A DNA stretch of 64,000 bases. It comes from a virus. Below, one piece after another: positions 31,889 through 41,239 of the stretch. The stretch's first letter is position 1. Each line of letters opens with the position of its first letter. Location: the IMG/VR virus record IMGVR_UViG_3300037504_001427, positions 23,640-87,639 of that record. One strand, written 5' to 3'. The position numbers and the translations under genes are program-made. The notes beneath the pieces were generated by a model. The model did not search any database, was not told where the DNA came from, and saw only the letters and a list, made by a program, of their open reading frames with translations.

Positions 31889-32645
31889 CCAGCTCCTGCG
31901 CCGCTTTCAGAAGTCGCGTGTTGTCTGTAGTATATACACGCTTCCACGGACCAGCAAGCGAGTTGGCGGTGTGCTGATAGACGACGGTACCCAGCAGCAC
32001 AGTGTCTCTGGAGTACCACACCTGCCCGCCCTTTTTCACCTGTTGGTAGCGGCGTAGGAGACCGCTCTCTGTCGCCTCTTCGCGTATGGCAGAGATCTCG
32101 GCCTTGTCTTCGTCCACCATCCTGGTCAGTCCGTCATCGCGAACATACGGCGCCTGGTCGGCGAGCTGCTGCATGAAGCCCACAGCCTCTTGTTCGTCCA
32201 TCGCGAGTGCCTTCGCGATCTCTCCGTGGACCATCCTTATCCGGTGCCGCTCTTTTCTTTTCTTCCCGTCTTGAGTGCCCGAGCCCTTTATCTCCAGCAC
32301 CACATCCTCCGGAAAAGTAAGGCGCACTTTTCCGGTCAGGATTGCGGCCACCACCGCAGGAGAGAGGGAGACCATCTTGCCCGATTGCATGGCCTCCAGG
32401 TCGAACTCTGCGTGCTCCTCGTCGTACAGTGCGCCGACGTCTCTGAACCGCTGTACTTCCGCCAGGTTTTCTTGGCAGAGTGCATGCACGCAGTCTCTGA
32501 GTGCCGCAGGCGGCCCGCGGAAGCGAAACTTCTTCGGCAGGTGGTTGAACGCCCGGATTGTCGGCCGCTCACAGGTCCAGTGCCAGGGCGGGTTGCGCCT
32601 TTTCCAGCAGCGGTAGATGAGTTCTTTTGCGACGACGCCGCTCAT
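31875..32645 (-). CDS. Hypothetical protein (256 residues)
   Basis: A soluble, charged protein starting MSGVVAKELIYRCWKRRNPPW. It has a basic central loop (GTQDGKKRKERHRIRM) and a helical C-terminal half. The ATG at 32645 is used rather than the adjacent TTG. No family recognised; it lies in the run of small membrane proteins. Confidence 0.7.
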   Translation of the reverse strand: MSGVVAKELIYRCWKRRNPPWHWTCERPTIRAFNHLPKKFRFRGPPAALRDCVHALCQENLAEVQRFRDVGALYDEEHAEFDLEAMQSGKMVSLSPAVVAAILTGKVRLTFPEDVVLEIKGSGTQDGKKRKERHRIRMVHGEIAKALAMDEQEAVGFMQQLADQAPYVRDDGLTRMVDEDKAEISAIREEATESGLLRRYQQVKKGGQVWYSRDTVLLGTVVYQHTANSLAGPWKRVYTTDNTRLLKAAQELDEPQ

Positions 32646-32658
32646 CAATCACTCACCG

Positions 32659-32910
32659 TCAGGAGGTGTAAAGCAGAAAGGCGGTGATCGCCGCGCCGGC
32701 AAAGAGCACCTTCCATGGGACCGTGCCACGCGCGGTTTCTTCCACTGTGGCAGGCGCAGCATCCGATGCCAGAACGGAGCGTGTGGCGGAGGTCGAGAGA
32801 GGGCGCGGGGCCGGCATTTCCACACCGTGCGTCGCCCGCTCTGCGACCTGCGTGGTCACCCGAGTGGGCATGGGGGTCAGCATGAATTGGTCGGCGTGGT
32901 TGCTCAGCAT
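32659..32910 (-). CDS. Small protein with C-terminal membrane segment (83 residues)
   Basis: A Thr/Ala/Pro-rich, probably disordered first part is followed by WKVLFAGAAITAFLLYTS, one membrane segment ending the protein. Similar in layout to the gene at 31242. Unknown role. Confidence 0.6.
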   Translation of the reverse strand: MLSNHADQFMLTPMPTRVTTQVAERATHGVEMPAPRPLSTSATRSVLASDAAPATVEETARGTVPWKVLFAGAAITAFLLYTS

Positions 32911-32938
32911 GGTGCCTCCATGGTACGAGGTCGATCGG

Positions 32939-33460
32939 CTAGATCAACAGTTCCTTGGCGAAGCGTGGAGCCATGCGCCAAGTGGGTTTTACGGCTGGCG
33001 TATTGACCAGCCGCGTGAGGGCCGCATCAGCGAAGTCGGGGTCTTGCGCCTTGAGCTTGGCCACTTCTTCGTCCACCCAAGCCGTGAGCGGCTCTTGGTC
33101 CTGCGCGTCTGTCGGCTGAGCCGCGGGGTCGAACCACTGCTCGATCCCTCTCGGGCGAGTGAGGTAGGCGCTTACAGCGGCGAGCGTGAAGCTGCCCGGA
33201 TAGACGGCGTTCGCCTCCACGGACTTGGTGTTGCGTTTGAACCAGGCGTAGCTCGACGCGGCCATGGTGGCCAGGGATGCGACGAAAAGCACGGGACGCC
33301 ATTTGACGTAGAAATCCCATGCATCGAATCCCTTTCGAACGAACAGTGCTCCGCGCTCTCTGTTTTGCTCGTAGTAGGGGATCTTCTTGCGCACATAGCG
33401 CATTTGCCCGGCCGGAATGCCGGCCTCTACTATCTTGATGATGCTGCTCACGCTCGTCAT
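32939..33460 (-). CDS. Membrane protein (173 residues)
   Basis: A basic N-terminal half, then a hydrophobic hairpin (PVLFVASLATMAASSYAW and FTLAAVSAYL), then an acidic C-terminal helix. It overlaps its upstream neighbour by ATGA. No family recognised. Confidence 0.65.
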   Translation of the reverse strand: MTSVSSIIKIVEAGIPAGQMRYVRKKIPYYEQNRERGALFVRKGFDAWDFYVKWRPVLFVASLATMAASSYAWFKRNTKSVEANAVYPGSFTLAAVSAYLTRPRGIEQWFDPAAQPTDAQDQEPLTAWVDEEVAKLKAQDPDFADAALTRLVNTPAVKPTWRMAPRFAKELLI

Positions 33461-33996
33461 GGTGATTCCTCGGTTTTCTGTTCCTGGTCGTCGGTATGGG
33501 TTTCCCCACCGAAAGCGGACTTGCCGAGCAACACGGCACTCAGGACCGCGATGACCAGCCAGGTGAGGATGTTCGTCACGAGGGCGGTGCGGGAGGTGCT
33601 CATGTCCTCGACCTTTTTTGCGAGGTTGTTGACCGCCTCCTGGTTTGCTTTGTCTCCTACTTCGCGGCCGATGAACTCTTTGAAGTTCTCCATGCGCTCA
33701 CGGAGAAGAGCGGTGTCGCCGCGTTGCGCGTAGACGAGGGAGTAGATCTGACGAGTGAGCTTGTCCAATTGGAGGTGACGGCGCTCATTGCTGGAGGCAA
33801 TGGCCTGCAGGTTGTCGCGCGTTGCGCGGCTCATCTGCGCCAAGTCGTCCTGCGTTTTGGCGACGAGCGCGAGCGCCAGACGCCCGCTGGAGTCATTATC
33901 CCCTCCCATCGCTTCCGGCGGTACCGGGATGTTTCCACTCCTGGTACGCTGGTACGGCTGTATTTCTGGCCAAGTGCGTAGTTCGTCGTTACTCAT
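33457..33996 (-). CDS. Coiled-coil protein with membrane segment
   Basis: 179 residues. A long coiled coil (about residues 45-130, ending KKVEDMSTSRTALV) is followed by ILTWLVIAVLSAVLLG and a short acidic tail. The arrangement resembles small phage membrane proteins of the XhlA type, but the similarity is loose. It overlaps the next gene by ATGA. Confidence 0.65.
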   Translation of the reverse strand: MSNDELRTWPEIQPYQRTRSGNIPVPPEAMGGDNDSSGRLALALVAKTQDDLAQMSRATRDNLQAIASSNERRHLQLDKLTRQIYSLVYAQRGDTALLRERMENFKEFIGREVGDKANQEAVNNLAKKVEDMSTSRTALVTNILTWLVIAVLSAVLLGKSAFGGETHTDDQEQKTEESP

Positions 33997-34065
33997 GGCG
34001 CGGCTCCCAAGGCTGCCCGACGCCTCGCGTGGTATCTTCGATGCACCTGCGAGCCGCGGAGATCA

Positions 34066-34638
34066 TCATGAGTCCTTTGAGATCAGTCCCTCTGACCCGA
34101 GGGAGTTCCTTTTGTAGTGCAGGCCGATTGTGCTGACGATTGCGTCGCCAGTCATGGTATCTGCGGCATTATTTGCGTCACGAATAAGATCAAAGACAAT
34201 TTGGTCTCCGATTTTGATGTTCGTGCCGGTGATCGTGCCGAGTTCGTGCGTCTTCAGGTCCCATTGGGCCGTTGGAGTTGCCGCAGTCAGTCCGACAGTC
34301 GTTTCAGAGATGACCGTAGTGTTTGTTCCGTCTGGATGACGAATCTGGTAAACGAAATTCCACCTGACATCCCCAGATGGTGCGGCAGCCGCGCTCCCCC
34401 AATGGATATGGATGCTCAGGTCCGTCCCTTCCGCATAGTCGTGCGGAATCTCTTTCCAAGTTCCGACATATTCGTCGGAACTATCGTCAAATGCTGCAAT
34501 TTCTGCGTAGGAAGAACCAGCATAAGCGATGATGTCTGGAGAACTGCTAGAACCCGGACCAGTCGCTCGCACTAAGTCGAGCGGATTGTAATCAATATCC
34601 CCATATTCCGCTTCGGCGTCTGTTAGTCTGAATGACAT
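34066..34638 (-). CDS. Putative fibre or virion-surface protein
   Basis: 190 residues rich in Ser, Thr, Asp and beta-prone sequence (YAGSSYAEIAAFDDSSDEYVG, WNFVYQIRHPDGTNTTV), as in phage receptor-binding or fibre-head domains. It lies next to other fibre-like genes. No exact family recognised. Confidence 0.6.
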   Translation of the reverse strand: MSFRLTDAEAEYGDIDYNPLDLVRATGPGSSSSPDIIAYAGSSYAEIAAFDDSSDEYVGTWKEIPHDYAEGTDLSIHIHWGSAAAAPSGDVRWNFVYQIRHPDGTNTTVISETTVGLTAATPTAQWDLKTHELGTITGTNIKIGDQIVFDLIRDANNAADTMTGDAIVSTIGLHYKRNSLGSEGLISKDS

Positions 34639-34646
34639 GGTGTATC

Positions 34647-35006
34647 CTAATCTGTTATCCTGTACTTCTCAGTCCAGGCGCTGCTTTCTCTGCGCTCAAA
34701 CACAAGGTCATTGCCATCGCGTTTGATGCGCCACGAGCCGTCGGTTGTTGTGTCCCCGAAGTAGAACACGCTTGTTGAGGTAGCTTCGATGTCGCTATTA
34801 GGCCGCAGTGCTCCACTGACGGCCCAATTGCCCGTGAGCGTTTGTGCGTTCCAGGTCGCGCTGCCGAGCACCAGGTTATCTGAGCCATCCGCCTGGAGCA
34901 GATTGAGGGCAGTGCCCGCGGCGTTACGCTGGAGCATCTGGATGTTGTTCAACAGCTCAAGTTGCGTGCCCGTGAGCAGGCCTTCCGGGAAGTCAGTCAA
35001 GCTCAT
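34647..35006 (-). CDS. Putative fibre-associated protein (119 residues)
   Basis: Short beta-rich protein (NAQTLTGNWAVSGALRPN, GSWRIKRDGNDLVFERR) of the kind found as fibre or collar components. It shares ATGA with the large fibre gene upstream. Function inferred from context. Confidence 0.55.
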   Translation of the reverse strand: MSLTDFPEGLLTGTQLELLNNIQMLQRNAAGTALNLLQADGSDNLVLGSATWNAQTLTGNWAVSGALRPNSDIEATSTSVFYFGDTTTDGSWRIKRDGNDLVFERRESSAWTEKYRITD

Positions 35007-36244
35007 TGTGGACCTCCGGCAGTCCGCTCAAAGCTGACCGTCCATGTTCCTGTGGCGGGCGGAGTCACCAGCAGGCGCAGGATCTGGTTTGCACCAGCAC
35101 CCGAAACGTCGGCAGAGACGGTGAAGCCCTCGGCAACCAGGCTCGTGCCCGCGGCGCTTCCCGAGGCTGCTGTCGCGTCTGTGGACGGGTCACCATCGTG
35201 GATATACCGGGCATCGAATTCGGCGTAGGCACCGTTGGTGGTATCCTCGAGGTAGGCCTGCCAGCGAGCGCCCCGGAAGTCATCGACGGAGAAGGAGTCG
35301 ATTACGTTGGCGACACTGTTGGTGAGCGCGATCTGGTTGCCGAACTGGTAGGCGGGGTCCCCGTCTGCGGCCACCCATGTGAGATAGAAGGTTGATCCCG
35401 AGCGGGTGATATAGGCCACGTCCACCGAGTCGGCATCCGGCGAAAGATCCGGCTGGATACCGCCGACATAGGCCCAGTTCGTGCCGCTGAAACTCAGCGT
35501 GTGACCACCACCCTGGGTGAACTCAATGCGGATGGTTGCGCCGTCTGGCATATTGGACGGTTCATTCAGGGTCACATTACCCGCGGTCGTCCGTCGGTAG
35601 ACGGTGCCGAGTGTCGCCCCCAGCGTCTGGCCGTCCATATCGATGGATATGGTGTCACTATCCAAGACCACTATCGTTGGATCCAGTGTGGTCGGACTCC
35701 ACGCGGTGCTCGTGCCGTCGTAAATCAGCGCCTGCTGGTTTGTGGGGGCGGTGGCGCTGACGTCTACGTTGCGGATCTTTTCGACAGTGTTTGCCCCCGC
35801 CGGGCCTGTGGCATCACCAGCAAGTGAGGCGCCAGCGCCCCCTCCACCATCGCCGACCCAGTTGCTCCGGCCTTCACTGAGTGAGGCATTGGTCACAGCG
35901 AGGGCAGCGTAAGTGCTGAGCTGGCGGCTCTGCAGTAGGTAGCCCGGCTGCAGGAGCGTCCAGAAGGCACCGGGAGCAGCGGTGATTGCCTCCTGGTAGA
36001 GGCCCTCGATGAGCACGCCCGTCCCGGAGTAGATCTCTATTTGATAGGGATTCGCGATAGAGGCCCCAGAATCATCGTAGAGCAGACTGACCGCGAATTC
36101 CAGCCCAGAGCGGGAGAGTCGGTCTCCAGGAACAAGCGTCAGCCCGAGGATCCGATGGCTGAGCAATGGCGCGAGGACACCGTTGACCGCGGTTTTCAGA
36201 GCAGAGAGGTTTGCTGCTGTGATGAGCTTTGTCGTCGTGGTCAT
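35003..36244 (-). CDS. Fibre protein with shared N-terminal anchor (paralogue 1)
   Basis: 413 residues. The first ~135 residues (MTTTTKLITAANLSALKTAVN, HRILGLTLVPGDRL, FAVSLLYDDSG) are very similar to the start of the protein at 36573-38087, while the rest is different. The C-terminal part is Ser/Thr/Asp/Gly-rich and beta-prone (TSTAWSPTTLDPTIVVLDSD). Such a conserved anchor with a variable end is typical of phage receptor-binding fibres. It overlaps the gene on each side by ATGA. Confidence 0.65.
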   Translation of the reverse strand: MTTTTKLITAANLSALKTAVNGVLAPLLSHRILGLTLVPGDRLSRSGLEFAVSLLYDDSGASIANPYQIEIYSGTGVLIEGLYQEAITAAPGAFWTLLQPGYLLQSRQLSTYAALAVTNASLSEGRSNWVGDGGGGAGASLAGDATGPAGANTVEKIRNVDVSATAPTNQQALIYDGTSTAWSPTTLDPTIVVLDSDTISIDMDGQTLGATLGTVYRRTTAGNVTLNEPSNMPDGATIRIEFTQGGGHTLSFSGTNWAYVGGIQPDLSPDADSVDVAYITRSGSTFYLTWVAADGDPAYQFGNQIALTNSVANVIDSFSVDDFRGARWQAYLEDTTNGAYAEFDARYIHDGDPSTDATAASGSAAGTSLVAEGFTVSADVSGAGANQILRLLVTPPATGTWTVSFERTAGGPQ

Positions 36245-36570
36245 TTGCGCTGTTGCTCCAGCGCTTTCATGCGGCGCTCGAGGTCAGCCAAGCGCTCCTC
36301 AATGGATGCCGGCCCCTGCACCGACGGCTCTGGTCGATAGACGCGTTCCTTGCCGTATCCCTTCGGACCCGTCCGCGCACAGAGCATTTTGTCATGTTCA
36401 ACAAGGACGATGTCTTGTTGCGTCGCTTTTGCGATCACTGTCTGTGCTGCTTCGTCGGAAGTCTTGCACAACGGCACCAGCGTGGCGCCGTCCTTGCGAG
36501 CGGTTTCGATTTGACTTGGTATGTCGCGCAGAAAGTTTCTGGCTCGGCGGAGGATCTTTTCAGTGCTCAT
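36241..36570 (-). CDS. Small hypothetical protein between two fibre genes
   Basis: 109 residues (start MSTEKILRRARNFLRDIPSQ) with a charged helical C-terminus (ASIEERLADLERRMKALEQQ), possibly a short coiled coil or fibre chaperone. It lies between the two paralogous fibre genes. An ATG at 36573 immediately before is an alternative. Function unknown. Confidence 0.6.
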   Translation of the reverse strand: MSTEKILRRARNFLRDIPSQIETARKDGATLVPLCKTSDEAAQTVIAKATQQDIVLVEHDKMLCARTGPKGYGKERVYRPEPSVQGPASIEERLADLERRMKALEQQRK

Positions 36571-36572
36571 CA

Positions 36573-38087
<1,515 letters not shown>

Positions 38088-38120
38088 CTGCTCTCATTGT
38101 CCTTTTTTCAGAGGTTCGTG

Positions 38121-38630
38121 CTATCGGTTTTTTGCCGCTATCGCCAACCCCAAATCTGCCAGTTCGTCTTTCCCGAAGGTGAAGAGGCAAGGCAGGAACT
38201 TGTGATTGATTCGCGAAGCAGTTTTGGGGGGATTTCTGCACACCTTCAGGGGCAGGCCCCCCTGACGTGCGACCACACCGAAGAGCGGGGGAGGGAGATT
38301 CTCGCGCCAAGGCAGTGTATTGCCAAGCGCATGACGAAGGCGGCGCCGATAACTCGCAGCCGCCTCTGGCTTGGTGGAACTCACCTGGATGATGCCGCCT
38401 GGCGCCAGATGCTTGAGCCACGGCTCTGGATCCTGTTCCGTACTGAGGAGAATAGCATCCGCTCCGTTGATGGGGATGGATGTATCGACGGACACATCCT
38501 TCCATTTGGACACCTCTTCCTGCATCACTTCACGCTGTGGTCCAGCCACCAGTACACGGCTGTTGGGAGGCAAGTACAGCACAGGCAGCAGCCCCAAGCA
38601 TTCCCGGAGACGGTGCGGACAGACCTGCAT
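38121..38630 (-). CDS. Hypothetical protein, possible Rossmann fold
   Basis: 169 residues. RVLVAGPQREVMQEEVSKW and DAILLSTEQDPEPWLKHLAPGGIIQVSS look like the beta-alpha repeats of a methyltransferase-type Rossmann fold, but no full SAM motif is visible. The start overlaps the stop of the upstream gene by one base. Function unclear. Confidence 0.55.
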   Translation of the reverse strand: MQVCPHRLRECLGLLPVLYLPPNSRVLVAGPQREVMQEEVSKWKDVSVDTSIPINGADAILLSTEQDPEPWLKHLAPGGIIQVSSTKPEAAASYRRRLRHALGNTLPWRENLPPPLFGVVARQGGLPLKVCRNPPKTASRINHKFLPCLFTFGKDELADLGLAIAAKNR

Positions 38631-39982
38631 TACTTCAGGAGGAGAAAGGCCAAGAGCCCGCCTGCCGCAACTGCGGCAGTCGTGGGAATCCCGAGGTCGA
38701 AGAGCCCGCCGGCCTCTGGCATGGAGTTGCTGACCGTTTCTTGCGCCTGCTGGATCCCTGTCCGGTATTCGGTCTCCAGTTCAAGGAGCTGCTGATCGAT
38801 GGTATCGATCTCACGAAGCAGCGCTGGATCGTTCGGTCGGCTGACCAGAAGCGTCTGTATTTCAGCCTTTTTCGCTGTGAGTAAGGCACGTTGGCGCGCA
38901 TAGGAGTCTTTGATGTCGGCCACGGTGCTGTCGAAGACGTTCTTGGCCGTGCCGATGTGGGCAATCCAGGCGGCCACCAACAAAGCCACCGCGGCGAGCC
39001 CCATGCCGCCGAGGGCGAGGGAGACTGCTTGTGCCGATATTCCCAGGCCCGGCGCATTCTGCTGCCACAGGCCAAGGGGGCTAAGCAGTTGCTTGCACTG
39101 ATTGTCCGTCTTCTGCATCTCCACGCGCAGCCGACCGGCCGCTTTGGGATTCAGTGCATCAATGCCGCGCAGGAGGGCAACGGCTTCGGTGCGCCGCTTG
39201 AAGAGCTGGTCGACTTTGGTCTGCAGTTGGCGCAGGATGGCCTGTCCGGAGGCGTAGCTCAGCGTTTGCTGCACCCCACCAAGGATGTAGTCGGCTTGTT
39301 GGTAGGCACGTTTTTGCTGCTGCCAGACGTCGGAGGCGATGCCGAGCACCTCATGGAGCACCGCATTCCATCCGATGCCTTTCAGGAAGGCGTCGAAACT
39401 GGCGCGCAGGGTCTCGTCGCCCTGCGCATAGGCACCGAATTCTGGCGGAATCGTCCAGAGAGGCACGCGGAAGGCTTCTGCCTTGTCTGTGACGACTGCC
39501 TCGACGGCGGCGAAGAGGTATGCCGGCGGCAGCACGTCTTTTCTCAGGCAGTCGTGCACCCACTTCAGAACGCCGAAGGAGACGGCTCCGTAGGCGCCGG
39601 GAGTGAGGCCCTCGACCCGAATGGGGCGGTATGAGGCGACTCCAGTGGCGCCCCGGTCTTGCAGCAGGAATTGCTGCACTGTCGGGCCGTAGTTCTCGAC
39701 GAAGCGCCAGAAACCCTCCAGCATTCGTTGCTTCGTCTGCCCCTGCATGGCGGCTTCTATGGCCAAGTATCTGGCCTGTGCCTCCGGCGGCAGACGATTC
39801 TGGCGTCCCTGCTTCAGCAGGGAGTGTGCTTCACCGAGAGCGAAGGTGACCCCGACCGTGTTGGGAATTTGGCGGATCGGGACGATGATGTGCTGGTTCA
39901 GTGCGTTGAGGAGGATGCCACTCCGAGCATCGGAGACATCGCCATTCAAAGCACTGGGGGTGTAAGGTACTGGATAGGACAT
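38630..39982 (-). CDS. Virion or membrane protein with two hydrophobic segments
   Basis: 450 residues, start MSYPVPYTPSALNGD. Mostly helical, with hydrophobic segments near residues 320-350 (AVSLALGGMGLAAVALLVAA) and at the C-terminus (AAVAAGGLLAFLLLK), and a coiled coil between. GCAGGAG 7 bases upstream supports the start, and a promoter-like TTGTAC-16-TATAAA precedes it. Possibly a minor virion protein; no family recognised. Confidence 0.65.
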   Translation of the reverse strand: MSYPVPYTPSALNGDVSDARSGILLNALNQHIIVPIRQIPNTVGVTFALGEAHSLLKQGRQNRLPPEAQARYLAIEAAMQGQTKQRMLEGFWRFVENYGPTVQQFLLQDRGATGVASYRPIRVEGLTPGAYGAVSFGVLKWVHDCLRKDVLPPAYLFAAVEAVVTDKAEAFRVPLWTIPPEFGAYAQGDETLRASFDAFLKGIGWNAVLHEVLGIASDVWQQQKRAYQQADYILGGVQQTLSYASGQAILRQLQTKVDQLFKRRTEAVALLRGIDALNPKAAGRLRVEMQKTDNQCKQLLSPLGLWQQNAPGLGISAQAVSLALGGMGLAAVALLVAAWIAHIGTAKNVFDSTVADIKDSYARQRALLTAKKAEIQTLLVSRPNDPALLREIDTIDQQLLELETEYRTGIQQAQETVSNSMPEAGGLFDLGIPTTAAVAAGGLLAFLLLK

Positions 39983-40003
39983 GCACGGACTCCTGCGGGG
40001 GCA

Positions 40004-40031
40004 TTTATACCTGCAGAAGGGCTCCGTACAA
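40004..40031 (-). promoter_or_regulatory. Candidate promoter TTGTAC - 16 - TATAAA
   Basis: It lies in the 119-base gap between 39983 and 40101, upstream of the ribosome site of the gene at 38630-39982. Same spacing and TTGTA start as other candidates. Confidence 0.5.
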
Positions 40032-40101
40032 GGCGGCTAGTGGTCTTTCATGACGACGTGCGCGACGGCTCGCCACAGACGGCGAACTCAATGAGGAACG
40101 G

Positions 40102-40353
40102 TCAATTGTCTATTTTCGACTCGATGGCCTTGTTGTGGGCAGTCGCTTCTTCATTGTAGGCGTTTACCGCTGCCTCCAGGTGCAGGATGTAGCCCATGAG
40201 CAACTGCTCGTTTTCAGTAGGAGGCGCGCCGGTATCGAGTTCCTCACGAGGGTCAGCCTCTGTGTCGATCTTGATGAGTGGCCATTTGCCGACATCGTGT
40301 CCCTCCCGGACGCAGCCGACCAAGAGGACACAACAGATCAGAATTCGGACCAT
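40102..40353 (-). CDS. Small lipoprotein (o-spanin-like candidate)
   Basis: 83 residues with a lipoprotein signal (MVRILICCVLLVGCVREGHD; lipobox LLVGC), then a short acidic region and a helix. A small lipoprotein overlapping a membrane-associated coiled-coil gene next to a holin-like gene recalls Rz1/Rz pairs. The length and position fit, but sequence proof is lacking. Confidence 0.5.
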   Translation of the reverse strand: MVRILICCVLLVGCVREGHDVGKWPLIKIDTEADPREELDTGAPPTENEQLLMGYILHLEAAVNAYNEEATAHNKAIESKIDN

Positions 40354-40568
40354 GATTCGACCTTCCGGGCTTTCTGCGCTGCCGCTGCGATGCGCTTCTC
40401 GGCCTGTTCTGCGGCATCACTCCCTTCCAGGTAGGCCTCCAGCGTGGTCGCACGCGCTTGGGCTTGGTCCAGTTGGTAGTCGCGCCACCAATCTGTCACG
40501 AGTTCGCCCACAGACCGGAAGAATGCCGACGCGACTTCGGCAACGAGTTGGACGAGGAGCTTGCTCAT
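40338..40568 (-). CDS. Small amphipathic coiled-coil protein (i-spanin-like candidate)
   Basis: 76 residues. A hydrophobic N-terminus (LLVQLVAEVASAFFRSVGELV) is followed by a charged helix (AEQAEKRIAAAAQKARKVE). It overlaps the lipoprotein gene by 16 bases and the holin-like gene by ATGA. Possibly the inner-membrane partner of the lipoprotein. The hydrophobic part is less marked than in classical Rz. Confidence 0.45.
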   Translation of the reverse strand: MSKLLVQLVAEVASAFFRSVGELVTDWWRDYQLDQAQARATTLEAYLEGSDAAEQAEKRIAAAAQKARKVESWSEF

Positions 40569-41239
40569 GACTTCGTGGCGGTCGCCACCAGCGCCTCGGA
40601 AGTCTCACTGCCGGTGTACGGATTGATCGTGTCCGCGGCCCAGCGGATGGCACGACGGAGCTGCTCTTCGCCGAACTCTGCCGCGGCATCCACGCCCTGC
40701 GATTCCAGTTGTTCTTGGACCAACTTGAATGCATCGTTACCTAGGCCTCGCAGATAGGCCTTGGCGATGCCCTTGAGTTCTGTCGTACTCTTCTCGGCAG
40801 CCTGCTCGGATAGCATGCGCTGCAGGATAGGCAGATGTTTCTCGCTCAGCGTGAGAGCGGCATCCAAGGCGGCATCTTTCACCATGCCCCACTTGGTCTG
40901 CTTTTCCTTCGTCTTGGCGTTGTCGGTGAGCTTCTTCAGGTAAGGAATCAGCACCGTGTTGGCCAAGGCAATCAAGCCCGCCATGATGGCGAGGACGACT
41001 TGCAGCCAGGTGGGCATCCCTTCTTCTGTCTCGGCTGCCACCGCAACAGCGTCGACCGCGGCGTCCTCCTCTTCCACTGCGGGAGCGGCGGCGGGCGCTT
41101 CTTCCTCCGCTGCCGCCGAAACCGGAGGCGCCGAGGAGTCGGATGAGAGCACCAGCGGGGATACTGTGGTGGTCGTCGTGGCACCAGAGAGGGCCGGAGC
41201 GAAAAGCAGGCAGAGTGACAGGAGGATGAAGCGGGTCAT
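40565..41239 (-). CDS. Holin-like membrane protein with signal peptide
   Basis: 224 residues. A cleavable signal-like N-terminus (MTRFILLSLCLLFAPALSGA) is followed by an Ala/Glu-rich linker, one membrane segment (WLQVVLAIMAGLIALANTVLI), and a long charged helix (KKLTDNAKTKEKQTKWGMV) like holins of the LLH type. The start is chosen for its ATGA overlap with the glycosyltransferase gene. Lysis function is inferred. Confidence 0.5.
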   Translation of the reverse strand: MTRFILLSLCLLFAPALSGATTTTTVSPLVLSSDSSAPPVSAAAEEEAPAAAPAVEEEDAAVDAVAVAAETEEGMPTWLQVVLAIMAGLIALANTVLIPYLKKLTDNAKTKEKQTKWGMVKDAALDAALTLSEKHLPILQRMLSEQAAEKSTTELKGIAKAYLRGLGNDAFKLVQEQLESQGVDAAAEFGEEQLRRAIRWAADTINPYTGSETSEALVATATKS